From Mermis nigrescens (lineage: Eukaryota; Nematoda; Enoplea; Mermithida; Mermithidae), in assembly GCA_036768485.1 (NCBI GenBank), contig JAVLUZ010000150.1:1750164-1814163 (forward strand): 64,000 bases of DNA, written 5' to 3'. A program made the translations under genes and the position numbers. Below, in pieces: positions 43,235 through 55,068 of the stretch (position 1 is its first letter; each line of letters starts with the position of its first letter). The notes beneath the pieces were generated by a model that worked only from the letters and a program-made list of their open reading frames with translations, searched no databases and was not told the origin of the DNA.

Positions 43235-44162
43235 AGCTAAGAATAAAGCGATTTTTTGACGGTAGATGTTTTTGAGTTAAAATAGTACCTAACGCGTAAT
43301 TACTTGCGTCAGTTGTTAAGATGAATTGGTGCACTTTGTCGAATTTAGGCAATTGCAAAATAGGAGGTGAAGTAAATGATTTTTTGAGAAACTCAAAAGC
43401 AGTTTGGTGTTCGGCCGTCCAGCAAAATTTGACATCTTTGCAAAGAAGATGGAATAATGGTTTAGCGATTTTAGCGAGATCTTTAACAAAGTTTTTAAAC
43501 CATTGGACTAAGCCAAGGAGTTTTTGCAAGGATTCAATGGTTTTAGGTACGGGAAATACGACTAAATCTGCGACTTTAGACATATCAGGAGCAATGCCCA
43601 GCAAACTTATGCTATGGCCGAGAAATTTTACTTCGGCATGAGCGAGATGGCATTTATCAGGTTTAACCCGTAAGTTCGTGTTTTGAAGTGCGATGAAAAC
43701 ATTTTCGAGATCTTTTGAATGTTCTTTAAACGTGTGCAAAAAAATGATTATATCATTAATATAAACAAGGCACAATTTCCAGTTGAGACCTGTGAGAACT
43801 AGCTCCATTAGCCTCTGGAAATCTGTGGGCGCATTTTTTAAACCAAAAGGTAAGACTTCAAATTCATAATGGCCAACAGGGCATATAAACGCAGTTTTTT
43901 CGCGAGGTTCATTATCGAGTGGGATTTGCCAATATCCAGATTTTAGATCTAAGGTGCTAAAATATGTGGCTGAGCCTAGTGTATCGAAATAATCATCGAG
44001 TTGAGGAAGCGGATATACTTGCGTTTTAGTTACATCGTTTAATCGGCAATAGTCTATGACAGGACGACTAGCCCATGGACTGGTCGTGGGTCGAATGATT
44101 TTATCAGCAAGCATTTCATTGATTATTTTTTTGCATAGAATTTCGTCGAGAATGTTTGACAC
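43200..44162 (-). pseudogene. Gypsy-2 reverse transcriptase with YIND active site
   Basis: Contains TYFSTLDLKSGYWQIPL, LPFGLKNAPTDFQRLM and KFLGHSIS. The catalytic box is LVYINDIII (residues 134-137) instead of Y-I/L-D-D: the first Asp is Asn, which should inactivate polymerisation. A deletion also removes the stretch between SPWAS and the DYCRLN motif, normally about 15 residues. Confidence 0.9.
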
Positions 44163-45679
44163 GATACGGTTTTTCCCACAATGGGCGGATTATCCCCGGT
44201 ATCAATATGATGTTTAACCAAGGTGGTACGTCCGAGAGGCTCATTTTTTAAAGCAAAAATGGAATCATATTTTAGACAAAGTTCGCAAATTTGTTGTTGT
44301 TGTCTAGAATCAATGGCGGAGCCGTTTAATGCTTTATCTATTGATGATAAAAGTTCCGGTGTCCTATCATCTAAATTTGCGACATGAGACACAACTTCAA
44401 CGTCAGAGGTTAAAGAACCTATAATATCGCCAGAATCGATGCGAACTGGCGCTTTAGAGATGTTACACGACGCGAACAGGAAAAATGGGTTGCGAGCAAT
44501 GCATCGACTATAGAAGGAGCAACGAAAAAGTGATGTTTTTTCCATGAAATCGGAATTTGGTTCAAATAAAGCGATATCAAAATCGCAAGAAGCATGACTT
44601 ATATATCCTGGAGTTATTAGTTCGTGTTGAGGTTGTATAATTATTGGTTCAGGCAGCGAAACATGAACACACACAACACCAGAAGTGGTCGTGTTGGCTT
44701 TTGCACAAAATCGAGTTTTTTCAGATGGTGATAATAATTTAACTTTTATGCCATTTAGAAAAGCACAACGCTCAATAGGATTAACCCACATTAATGCGGA
44801 TTCACAAAAGTCAAATCCTAAGAGGATATCTTCCGGCAAATGGTCAATGATAGATACTATTGTAGGAATAGAATGTTCAGCGATAGTGATAGTCATTTTT
44901 ACTTTATATCGCACAACTGCGGTGATTTCGCCTACGCCATGAACAACTTGCGAGATTTGTTTAGGCGGTAAATTAAAACCAAGGCGTAAAAATGCAGATG
45001 TGGTCATCATGGTGACCTGTGAACCCGTGTCTATGAGAGCAGGAACATCTACGCCATGAATATTAACGAGCATAGAGGGCAAATTTGTCCCAGCATGATT
45101 TACGATCGGAATGTTAGGATTGATGGTTTTAATTGGAGGCGGATTTATTTTTTCATAGATTGCGAGACGATGCTGTAAGCGCTTGTACTCTTTGAGAAAT
45201 TCTTGTGACGCGAATAAATTAGAACGCGCGCTAGTTTCTAGCCCTTTTGCAGTAACCGTGTTTACATCATTAGGAGATGTAAGGGTTGGCTGCGGTGGGG
45301 GCGAATTTATGGTGGGTTGGCAATCTGCTGCATACGTAACGTAGGGGCAATTAGGACCATTATTGGTGCGATAGTTCGAATTATAATATGTTCCGCGTTG
45401 TTCGGTAGGAAACTGAACATAAGGCAGCGTTTTGTCGTGACTGATTTGAATAGCGATTATTGTAACGCGAATTTTGATAATTGGCACGCGAATTTTGTTG
45501 GTATTTGTTATGATTTTGTCAAAAATTCGAACGTGCTTGCCTCGAATCAAAGCGATTATCATTATTTGCATAATTTGATGAGCGATTTTGGCTAGGGTTA
45601 CAAAATCGAGATTGAGAATAATGTCGGTTTTGCGAATTTGAACGCGACGGCGAGCGATGTTGCTGCAAAAAGAACGCAA
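44123..45679 (-). pseudogene. Gypsy-2 protease and linker
   Basis: 518-codon frame. The aspartic protease motif ALIDTGSQVTMM is at residues 215-226 with an intact D-T-G; EDILLGFDF is the second motif. The C terminus runs to the start of RT (GRTTLVKHHIDTGDNPPI). The first 85 residues are probably an out-of-frame shadow of the gag tail. Confidence 0.85.
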
Positions 45680-47905
45680 CTGGCTGCAATTGTAGAGCCA
45701 TAGAATTGTTTCTATTACGGTCAGAATAATTATATATTAGATGATTGTTGTCGCAAACGCGTAAAACATTCTTTGTAGATATGACCTGTGCGTTTGCAAA
45801 AGGTGCAATACTTACGAGAGGAATTTTCGGGTTTCTCAGCGCGCAATGAACGATAAAACGTTTTCTGGCGCGAGCAATTGGGCTCATTTTGGTTAGACGC
45901 GCGAAATGTATCTTTGGGTATTGCGCCTCCTGTGGGGGCTGGCTGTTACCAATACATATGGCGTTATCGCTTTTTTATTTGCGTATTCATTATTAGCAAA
46001 CTCAGCATTTAATGCGTTATCTAAAAATTCAGCCAGCGATGCTTTTGGCGTGCGATGATACGCTTCTTTTGATATCTCAGGTAATAGGCCTTTTTTCAAT
46101 TGATGACAAAGCAAATGATTGAAATGATGAGAGTCAACTTCAAGATGGGGTTGCGCTTTTATCAATTCTTCACGAATCGAAAGATAATATGCTTTAACCG
46201 ATTTGTTAGGCTGCTGTTTATGTTCTAAAAAACGATCAAAAAGCGTTTTGGTGTCCAAAGGACAAAATTCCGCTATTAACGCATGTTTCGATTTCATATA
46301 AGATTGTTTTATTTCAGCAGGTAACGAACGGAATAGACGCGAAGCATAGGGATCTAAAAATGATGACATAAATTTGACGCGAACCGATTTATCGATATTG
46401 TAAGTTTCAGCGAGCGATTCAAACTCTGCAAAAAATGCTCGTATATCCGTTTTATCCGCATTGAAAAAATTTTTTATTTGCGATGGCAATTTGCATTTGT
46501 TGCATGAAAGGTCCATAATTTAGAGTATCAGCAAGATGCGACTTGCTATGTGAAGAACCGGATGAGGAATCCGAATTATGACAATGACGATGGCGACGCG
46601 ATTTACTTTTGTGATGCAAATGACGACTACGCGAGCGATCATAGCTACTCGAACTTTCGTCAGAAAATTTTACATGACGTCTCCTTCTGGATGACTTAGG
46701 TAATGGCGCCGATATCATTTTGCGGATTATTAGGTTCGCTATTTATGCCAGACAAGTTAATTTCTTGTGGTGGCATTTCTATATTTGAGGAATGCAAAAT
46801 AGAATTATTTGGCGGTATTTCAATATTCGCAGGATTTGGTACAAAATTATTAGGTGGTATTTTGGCGTTCGCCGGAAAATATTGCAGCGGCGGAGGATGT
46901 AACAGCGGCTGCGAAGTCGAATTTAATGCATTAGGCACAAAAGAAGGTGCATTACAATTTAACGACAGCAACGGCCTAGATAATGACATCTGCAAAATTG
47001 GTGCCGACGGCTGCAAAATCGCGGTTAAATGTTCCAAATAACCCAAATTTTGAGATGGTTGTGAAACCGTATTTAAAGGGTTATGAGATAATTCGGCTGA
47101 TAAAGGTGCGCGATTCGAAAAATTAGGCGCAAAATTTTCCGAAACAATTTCAGAGGGCGACCGAGAATTTAATCTACGGCTGGCTAGATGGCAACATAGA
47201 AGATGCGCGTTGCACATTTTCTGAGCAATTAGAATGCTGCGCATTAAATTCAGAAAAATTTTCGCTATTGATAGAGTGGTTTTTGCGCTGTGACGGATTA
47301 ATTTTAATGCGATTAGAAACCGATTGTGGCTTAAGTAGATTACTTAATTCCACTTGCAGTTTACGCATTTCATCCGAATTTTCTTTCTTATCTTGATTTA
47401 CGCACGAAGAAAGGTTAGAAAATTGCCTGATGAATAGTCTGCAGCGCCTCGAAAATAAGTTCATTAGTAACGCCAGGTTTGGTGCGATTATTATTGGCAT
47501 TTAGGCTTGGGCTATTATTACGCTCTACATCGGAGACTTGCATTGCATGGCTCAGAACCAGTTTCCTGGTTATTTGACGTATTAAGGGTGCGATGTATTA
47601 TCGATGATCGTCTCATTAGGTGAATTATCGCCAACAGGGTTAGCAAAATTATTAATGATCAATCGCGCATTACCAATTATATACTCATCGTCAGAATGTG
47701 AAACACGCGAAGCATGTAACGACGGGGGTAATTTATCATTATTTGCAGCATTATTTGCACTATTATTCGACATTCGACTATTGGAATTGACAGGTACGGT
47801 ATTTAATTGGCGAGTTAAATGAGATGGCATTGAAGGTTTTTTCGTTTTCCCGGAGGTGTTCGTAAAGTTTTCTTCCCAGCCATTTTTGGGTATCAAAACG
47901 TCCAA
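45500..47905 (-). pseudogene. Gypsy-2 gag, in several frames
   Basis: Segments: 47905-47582 (Asn/Ser-rich), 47500-47174, 47244-46696 (Pro-rich), 46718-46452 (Arg/Ser/His-rich) and 46516-45893, the capsid part, with FFAEFESLAETYN and LEHKQQPNKSVKAYYLS. A CCHC knuckle YCTFCKRTGHIYKEC lies near 45760-45815 in another frame. The frame changes show decay. Confidence 0.75.
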
Positions 47906-47910
47906 AAATA

Positions 47911-48412
47911 TAGCTTTGGGTAAGAAAAATTTGAGTAAGTCGAAATTTTGCGAAAAATAAATTTTTCGAATTTAACCTTTTTTCGTTTCAAAAACAGGTT
48001 TTTCACGTTTATAGTACTCGCTTACGCTTGGGTAAGATGTACTTAGCGTGAGATGAACGATTATACATAGGACTAAGCCTAAGCAGCAAATAGCGTGCAA
48101 GCTTAGAAAAAACGTAGGCAAAAAACCTAGGTGGCAAAAAATATCGTTGAGGGAGAAAAATGATGAATCGTCGCCTGAGGGTCGACGTTTATAGAAAAAT
48201 AAGAGCGTCCTTGATGTCTTTGTCGCCAGAAGGGCCGACGGAAATAGAAAAATATTAGCGAATTTGCCACGATACACAAAAATTTGCCACGGACGCTTAC
48301 TTAAATGTGCACTGCCACGAACGCGGTCGATACAACAACAGAGGTGAATGAAACGTTACACATGTTTAGATAGCCAAAAATAATGATTTTTGGATAGAAA
48401 AATAAATTTTAA
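47911..48412. other. Leader region of Gypsy-2; no gene
   Basis: A 101-codon minus-strand frame at 48277-47972 has no recognisable features; it may be leader or LTR. No partner LTR was found. Confidence 0.35.
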
Positions 48413-48886
48413 GATGACTGATCAGGTCGGTTGTAGCTAGCAACCTCGAAGGGGGACTATCCAGTGTAAATGTAGGTGGCCCTGTATCTACTAGAGCAGA
48501 TACGGGCACGGCCTAACATTTGCCTTTGGGACTTACTTAGATACCTAAGCTGCTCTTAGCGCTGGTCAGATTCGCGTAATCGCAGGGCAACTTCGAATCT
48601 GTTGACCCTTGTAGACCTACGGCTTTGATTCCCTCGGTCCTAATATTGCTGACCAAAACCTCACGGGCAATCTCAGCAGCTACGCCCTAATTCCTAAATG
48701 TACCTACCTAAAATCCCGGAATACTCATGAGGTCAGTTGACCTATCTCAACCCAACTCAAGTTGATGAATTAACTTATTTTCAAGTCCAGATAATCGCCG
48801 TCTTGAAATGTTTTTGGTTCCTAATGTGTAGTAGCACTTTGAAATTTGAAAACAACAACCAATGAGCTCTCAACTGATCAGTCATC
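48413..48886. mobile_element. 474-bp element with 13-bp inverted ends
   Basis: GATGACTGATCAG at 48413-48425 is repeated in inverse at 48874-48886 (CTGATCAGTCATC). The inner part is GC-richer than its surroundings. ACTTCGAATCTGTTGAC near 48590 vaguely resembles a pol III B box. TSD not evident; class unknown. Confidence 0.6.
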
Positions 48887-50484
48887 ATAAATTATTAAAT
48901 ATAGTTTTTAGCTAATTTTTGGGTTGATGAAAGAATATAGAATTTTGACGAAAGAAATAGATCAAAAAGTATTTACCCTTTCAACTCCACAAAAATCCAA
49001 GATAGTCTTTGTCGATGGCAGCCGGCCTACCTCACCCTCGATATAATAAATCCCTGGGTGGGTTTTCTAATTTTATTGACAGAATGTACAGCCACGGCTA
49101 CAAGCCGGGAAACGCAAATATGACTAAAAGCTAAAACACACACAAACGACTAAATCGTCAAACACCAACTAACTATCCCGTCACGGGATGATTACAGTAA
49201 AACGAGATTAAGATAACAAATTATCATTAAGCTAAAATTACTTTTTAATAAATAGAATGTTCTAGAATTTTACAAGCGGTAACGTAGGTAAGACAATTGC
49301 TATTAGCATATACATAATTCTATTTTACCGGACAAGTATCTAATTGATTTTGTAATGAAAAATAGGGATTTAATTGAGAACTGAAGGCATAACCTCGAAC
49401 TCACACATTGCAAGGATGGCTGCTCGAAAATGGTTATGTTACATGTAACTGTCGTAGTTACAAAATTGATACAGTATATTGAATTTCCATTCGGCTATAA
49501 AATCCGGATTGAATTCGATTTATAGTAGAATAATTTTACATAGGAAAAATTACGCATCTCGCTGAGAAAATGCGACAGCCGGTAAAAAAGGACAAATATA
49601 GCTTACAAAAACCCGGTCATAGCACAAAAAATAGCTGAGGGTCAATTTACGCCATACGCCTTGTCTAATGTGTAGTCTCGTGCTTTTATTTCTAGACTAC
49701 GGGTATAGCCTTTTTAATAACTTATTTTATATATTTTTATTTACTTATCCGGATCTGATCGACAGCTGCTGATTTGATGAAAAAACTAGTAAATACACAT
49801 TGCTGCACCGGGATTTAACTAAACAATGCGTACACGTGTGAAGAGATATCACACAGAAAAATAAAATAAAAAACTTTCTAAAGAAAAATCAGGTACAGCT
49901 TTAAAATAAAAGTCAAGATTACTTCACACAGAGCTAAAAATCGTATCATATAAATCCCTACTTATCCACAGCTTTTTCAAGACTGACATCATTTTCAGTG
50001 CACAACAATACTTCTTTGAGTTGATCTAAAGCAGTACAAGGAACCTGACCCTCAGACATATCTCATTTAAAAAGCATAAAATTCTCTAGCAATATTCCGT
50101 ACAAAATTTTTAGTAAATAGCTTAAAACCAAGAAGAATTATGAAAGAAAACGTCTTAAACTACAGTAATTTTTCTAATATGGCTGCCTCCATGGCTAAAA
50201 ATCAAAAAGCGAATTCTTAATCAAACCAGACGAGTGAGTAATCATTTGAAAGCTCTTTTTAAGCTCTTTTCGAATTGAACTCGAACGTTCAAAAATATAC
50301 AATATGTAGCGTGTAATAAGAATAGCTTATGTGGCAGCCATATTGGACAAATTTTAAAATGCGTTAGAAGAGTAAACAGCAAGCTTAGAATAAAAACGAA
50401 AAAAATTAACACTACAGAGGATGCTAAAACGCAATTATATTGCAATTTTTTAGCATAATATCACAAGTAAGTGAAAAATGCGGC
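48887..50484. other. No gene or repeat recognised
   Basis: AT-rich sequence; only short meaningless frames. Confidence 0.4.
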
Positions 50485-50488
50485 TCTG

Positions 50489-50755
50489 TGACAACTCGAC
50501 GCATGACAACTGGCCTTAAGACAACTGGACGCGGACTTCTCGACACTAAGACAAATCGACGCAAGACAACTAGACACAAAGACAAGTCGACGCAAAGCCA
50601 GCTCACCTCAAGACAACTCGCCTCTAGACAACTCGTTTCAAGATAACTCGACGCAGACAACTCGATGCAGACAACTCTACTCAAGACAACTCGACGTAGA
50701 CAACTCAATGCAGACAACTCGACGTAGACAACTCGACACAGACAACTCATGCAAC
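50489..50755 (+). repeat. GACAACTCGACG minisatellite, forward
   Basis: Repeats of AGACAACTCGACGC with 13-17 bp spacing. The same motif in reverse orientation occupies 54776-55068. Confidence 0.9.
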
Positions 50756-52105
50756 ACTATTCTTAGCTAGGTAGGTTACCTATACCTTCCTACGTAGTTA
50801 TGTGCAATATGCACGACATGTAGTGATCGATTTGGATTTACAAGTGGATGAGTTTGCTGTTTCGTTTATGTACTGTAGCAGAACAATTACTAGAGGAATG
50901 GCTAGCAACAAATGACGTGGCGGTGGGCGCGATCATCTCTCTTTTCCTAATTTTGTTGTCGTCTTGTCTTTTCCATTCTTCTGCAGCGCTTCATCTGCGA
51001 TCAGGTTTGAATTTCAGTTGTGTTGAAGGTTTTGGCTACATTAAGATAATTTTATTTTTCGCATGTTTTCTAATCCTAAAACGTTAAAAGGAGGTCAAGT
51101 CTTTTATACCTACATTAACTACCTACCTACCTATTTCAGGAAACGACAAAATTAATTTATCGTTAGATACATCAAATTGTTAAAATCTAAATCCGGTGAA
51201 TCAATTTTGAATTATAAGTACGTACCTACCAAATGTGTTCATCTAGTCTTTCAAAAAACTAAGTTTAATCGATTCTACATCTTTCTGACTCAAGAATTTC
51301 GCTTTTACGTCTTAAAAAATTTTTGTCACTTTTTTCTCTGAGTTTCCAGAAAATTTGTAAGTAGGCCTGGACCTAATTTTTCAAAATTTGATGTAGACAA
51401 TGCTTAATAAGCACATGACACATGTTTACTTTCAGACTCAATGGCAAACACGCCTGTCGAGTCGACTCACAGAGACTAGAGAGGCAGGGCAAAGTTAGCT
51501 CATGCAGGATATCCGTATGTTAAGGTATGCTAGCTTTTAATTGCAATTCTATCCTCTTTAACTTCCTAAATTACATTTTGGGCTAAACTGTTGGGAGTGA
51601 ACCCCCCCACCCAAGATCATGTATGCTTGTGACCATTTTTAGGGAAAATTTAGAGAAATTTAAACATTAAGCAATTTTTAGATTTTCAAATTTTGGAAAA
51701 TCCTGAATCCGCGCCAGCATATTAGGGTCTGTGGCAGCAGGGAGAGTCTTGCAGATTCTGACAAGTGAAACCTATTATGCAAGAAAGTTATAAAAATTTA
51801 TTAAATGCATATTTTAGCAAAATTGAGTGTTTCCAATTTTGAAAATAAGGCTAATTTTACCCCATATGTAAGTTTGGAGCTGCCCAATATCCATGTATGG
51901 TTCATCCCGCCCATCTGCCTCAAGCCCACGCGTGCGCCTAGGGGAATTTTCTTCAAAAATGTTTCAAATGACAAGAAACTGTGTAGTAGAATAGTTCTAA
52001 CGCTATTTTAGCATTTATGACGAAGAATAGTACTAAAAACAGCTAAAAATAGCATTCTGGTAGGTCTGCAGGGGCATTGTCCTCGGTGGTGCAAGTCACC
52101 CAACC
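50756..52105. other. No supported gene
   Basis: A 79-codon frame at 50848-51087 (MSLLFRLCTVAEQLLEEWL, then a hydrophobic stretch) is unrecognised and uncertain. Otherwise AT-rich. Confidence 0.35.
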
Positions 52106-52399
52106 CACACCTGGGCGTGGAGGGGTTTGGGGGGTATGCACCCCCCAGAAATTAAAATACCCCCCCCCAGAAATCAAAATACCCCTCCCCCCAGAAATCA
52201 AAATACCCCCCCCGGAATTCAATTTTTGAAAATGTTTTTTAGTTTTTTCGCAATTTTTTGGTGCCAATGGATAGTGCTTGATGAGAAACGTCGAAAAATG
52301 GTGTTTTTATTGCCATACCACCATTTTTAAGACCATTTTTCGACCTTCAAAAATCTTGCACACACCCCCCCCCCAGAATTTTCTTGCTGCCCACGTATG
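52106..52399 (+). mobile_element. MITE-1 copy (294 bp)
   Basis: CACACCTGGGCGTGG to CCCACGTATG; flanks ACCCAACC and CCCCAACC (7/8). Has an extra C-tract repeat relative to other copies. Confidence 0.88.
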
Positions 52400-52484
52400 C
52401 CCCAACCCCTACGCCCATGTGTGCTAACAACCCCATCCACCTATGCTTTGTCATGCTTGCTAAGGCTGAAAAATATTTGTTTTG

Positions 52485-52720
52485 AGGGAACAGTAGGTCT
52501 GCAGCATCCCAGAGTATACCGCCTTGTTGATGCTCTGCGGACTGAACAGTCGCTTATGGAGACGCGTCGCGCTAGAATAGACGCTGGTGAAGTGGTGCCC
52601 CTGTATCAGAAGAGGGTTTACCGGCAGGCAAACGATCGTCTGCAAGCATTAATCACTGATTATGACAACAGAGCTCGGCTGAATTTTTTGCGCGGCTGTT
52701 CGTATAATTACGAATTTTAG
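52485..52720 (+). pseudogene. MULE-type transposase C-terminal fragment
   Basis: Frame ends VGLQHPRVYRLVDALRTEQ, QANDRLQALITDYDNRARL, NFLRGCSYNYEF. The HP-x-V/I-W/Y-x-x-hydrophobic, EQ and FLRG blocks match the C-terminal end of MULE-domain (often FLYWCH-linked) transposase proteins found in invertebrates. Only the last 80 or so residues are present and the catalytic core is absent. Confidence 0.6.
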
Positions 52721-52858
52721 TTTACGTGACTTTTTATCTTTTTATTCGTATTTTTTACGACTTATGTGACATTTGCTTTACCAAGTCTTTCATCGCTTGC
52801 ATTTTGTTGTTGTTTTTTTAGACTGTGATGCTTTTTGCTGGACAGTTCTTGTTATGAC

Positions 52859-53145
52859 CATAGGTGGGCAGCACCGAAATTCTGGGGGGTGAAAAAATTT
52901 GTGGGGAGGGGTGATAGGTGGTTTTCAAAGGTCAAAAAATGGTCTTAAAAGTGGTTGTATGGCGACAAAAACACCATTTTTCGACGTTTCCCATCAAGCA
53001 CTATCCAATGGCATCAAAAAATTGCTAAAAAAGCAAAAAAAATTTTTCTGGAGGGGGTTATTTTGATTTCTGGGGGGGGTATTTCAACTCTCTGGGGGGT
53101 GCATACCCCCCAACCCCCCCCAAACCCTCCCCACGCCCATGTGTG
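52859..53145 (-). mobile_element. MITE-1 copy, inverted (287 bp)
   Basis: CATAGGTGGGCAGC to CGCCCATGTGTG with perfect TSD GTTATGAC (52851-52858 and 53146-53153). Confidence 0.94.
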
Positions 53146-53248
53146 GTTATGACTCGACTTTTTTTGACAGATCTCTTTTTTACTTTTTTGAATCTCATGT
53201 GTTATTTAACAATAAACTTACTCTACGACATAGGATATGCATTGACAA

Positions 53249-53520
53249 TTATATCTGGGCATTGGAGTGGGGGGTTAGGAAAGTTTGCACCTCCGAGAAT
53301 ACCTTATACCCAACGTCATAATGAAAATACCCTGCAATATACCCAAAATGAACGTTTTGAAAATTCTTTTTTGCTTTTTACGATTTTTTTGATGCCAGTG
53401 GGTAGCGCTCGACAGGAAACGTTAAAAAATAGTTTTTTTGCTATTGCATCATTTTAAAAAGACAATTTTACCTTTAAAGTATTCTGCACCCGCAGAATTT
53501 TGGTGCTGTCCGTGCGCCTG
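53249..53520 (+). mobile_element. Degenerate MITE-1 copy
   Basis: Recognisable by GGCATTGGAGTGGGGGGTT, GATGCCAGTGGGTAGCGCTCG and GGTGCTGTCCGTG. No TSD found. Confidence 0.6.
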
Positions 53521-53599
53521 TCATGACAATTAGATTTATTAGCAGAGCATTCATTGGGTTGCGTCAGTCAGCTGGTGCCGAGTGTTGTTCTAGGGGGAT

Positions 53600-54480
53600 T
53601 GGTAAAATCCTGAAATGGAAACGATGGGTATAATCCGGAAACAAAAACGATGGGTTTCCGAGTCATGAACCCTTCTTAAGCGGGAGATATTTTAAACGGC
53701 CTTTGGTACGTCCATCTTGATGGGGTCTGCTCGGGAAACCCTGGTTTAGACAATTTGGACCACCCTACAGGATGGAGAAGCTCCCATCGAAACTCGTGGT
53801 TAGCTTAACATTGTAAATAATGAATACCCCGTTTTAGAGCCCTTGAGCCCTCCTAAAGCAGGAGATGCTTTGCCAGAAACGAGGTTAGATATCTCTATCT
53901 TGATGGGATCTGCCCTCTTGGAAAACCCAGGTTCCGGCGGTCTGGACCATAGATGCAGAGCATGGCCGATCTGGGGGTCAGTCGGTCTGGGGGTCAAAAA
54001 TTGAGCTTTTTCGGGCCAAAATGAGCTCAAAAACGTGCATAAACGCTAAAATAGCGTTAAAATTACGTTATTACACAGTTTCTAGTCAATTTGAAGCACT
54101 TTTTTCATCCGTTTTTGGCCTTCATTTTCGCGACAAAATTTTCAATTTTCCCATTCTGGGAGGTCAGGACCCCCCACGTGCATGTCTGATCTGAACCACC
54201 CCCAGCGTAAAGGAACCCCCGACGGAACCTCTGATATAGTGAGTAATGGGGTATATGTACCTCGTTTTCAGGCTGCTGAATCCTGCGGCAGACATTTCGC
54301 TGGAAACTTGCTTGGGTAACCTTTATAGGGGCTGCTCGGGAAACCCTGGTCCCAGCACTTTGGACCACCCCAGGGCAGAGAAACCCCCGACAAAACCAGT
54401 GTTAGCTTCATTTTGTTAAACCCGTTTCGGACCCCCCGATCCCAGCTTAGTGGGTTCTATTTTGCAAAAATAGGGGTTAG
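53600..54480 (-). repeat. 179-bp satellite, second locus
   Basis: Same satellite as 27300-30350 in the right-arm orientation: GACAATTTGGACCACCC, GAATACCCCGTTTTAGAGCCC and CAGCACTTTGGACCACCCC. More diverged, and split by a MITE-2 copy. Confidence 0.8.
53949..54189 (-). mobile_element. MITE-2 copy (hAT-type, 241 bp)
   Basis: ATAGATGCAGAGCATGGCC to GCACGTGCATGTCTGA. Flanks TCTGGACC and TCTGAACC match at 7 of 8. Its partner is at 57954-58225 in the opposite orientation. Confidence 0.75.
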
Positions 54481-54775
54481 GGATATTCTCGACATCTTTC
54501 CTTTTCCGCTTTTTACTGATCGTTTCCGTTTCAACCTCTGTTTCCGGATTTCACTTTTTCCCGTTGTTTGTAACTTTTTGAGCACTTTAGGTCTATTGTA
54601 TACATATATCCTCATGCTCAGTGGAAGATTGACGGTAGGGCAGTTGGTCCTGAAAGGGCATTAGCCTAAGATCGTTGGAAAAAATTGCGTTTTTTACCAA
54701 TAAGTGTCTAAAAATGGTTAAAAATGCGTCTAAATGGGATTTTTTAATAGAAAACATGAAATTGCTTGATGCGCA

Positions 54776-55068
54776 GGATTGTCTGCGGCGAGTTATCTGA
54801 GGCGAGTTGTCTATCTGCGTCGAGTTATCTCGAGGCAAGTTGTCTGCGTTGAGTTGTCTGCGTCGAGTTATACGAATGCGAGTTGTCTTGAAGCCAGTTG
54901 TCTGCGTCGAGTTATCTTGAGGTGAGTTGTCCTACGGCGAGTTGTCTGCGTTGAGTTGTCTTTGAGTCGAGTTGTCTTGGGTCGAGTTATCCTTGCGTCG
55001 AGTAGTCTTCGAGTCGAGAAGTCTGAGTCCAGTTGTCTCGAGTCGAGAAGTCTGAGTCCACTTGTCCG
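54776..55068 (-). repeat. GAGTTGTC minisatellite (reverse of 50489-50755)
   Basis: Repeats of GCGTCGAGTTGTCT with 13-18 bp spacing; the two arrays form an inverted pair 4 kb apart. Confidence 0.9.

Larger units (their letters stand above)
41590..47910 (-). mobile_element. Second Ty3/Gypsy-type element, minus strand, 3' truncated
   Basis: On the minus strand, gag (about 47910-45500), protease, RT, RNase H and integrase follow in the usual order. The 3' end stops abruptly at about 41590 after the integrase, with no LTR. No repeated LTR is found upstream of gag either. Several frame changes make it a relic. Confidence 0.85.

Noticed and set aside
48560..48620. tRNA-derived SINE suggested by a B-box-like ACTTCGAATCTG
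   Set aside because: No convincing A box at the right spacing and no tRNA fold; the segment lies within a TIR-bounded element.
50424..50750. 108-codon minus-strand frame and a plus-strand frame over the same place
   Set aside because: Products of the GACAACTCG minisatellite.
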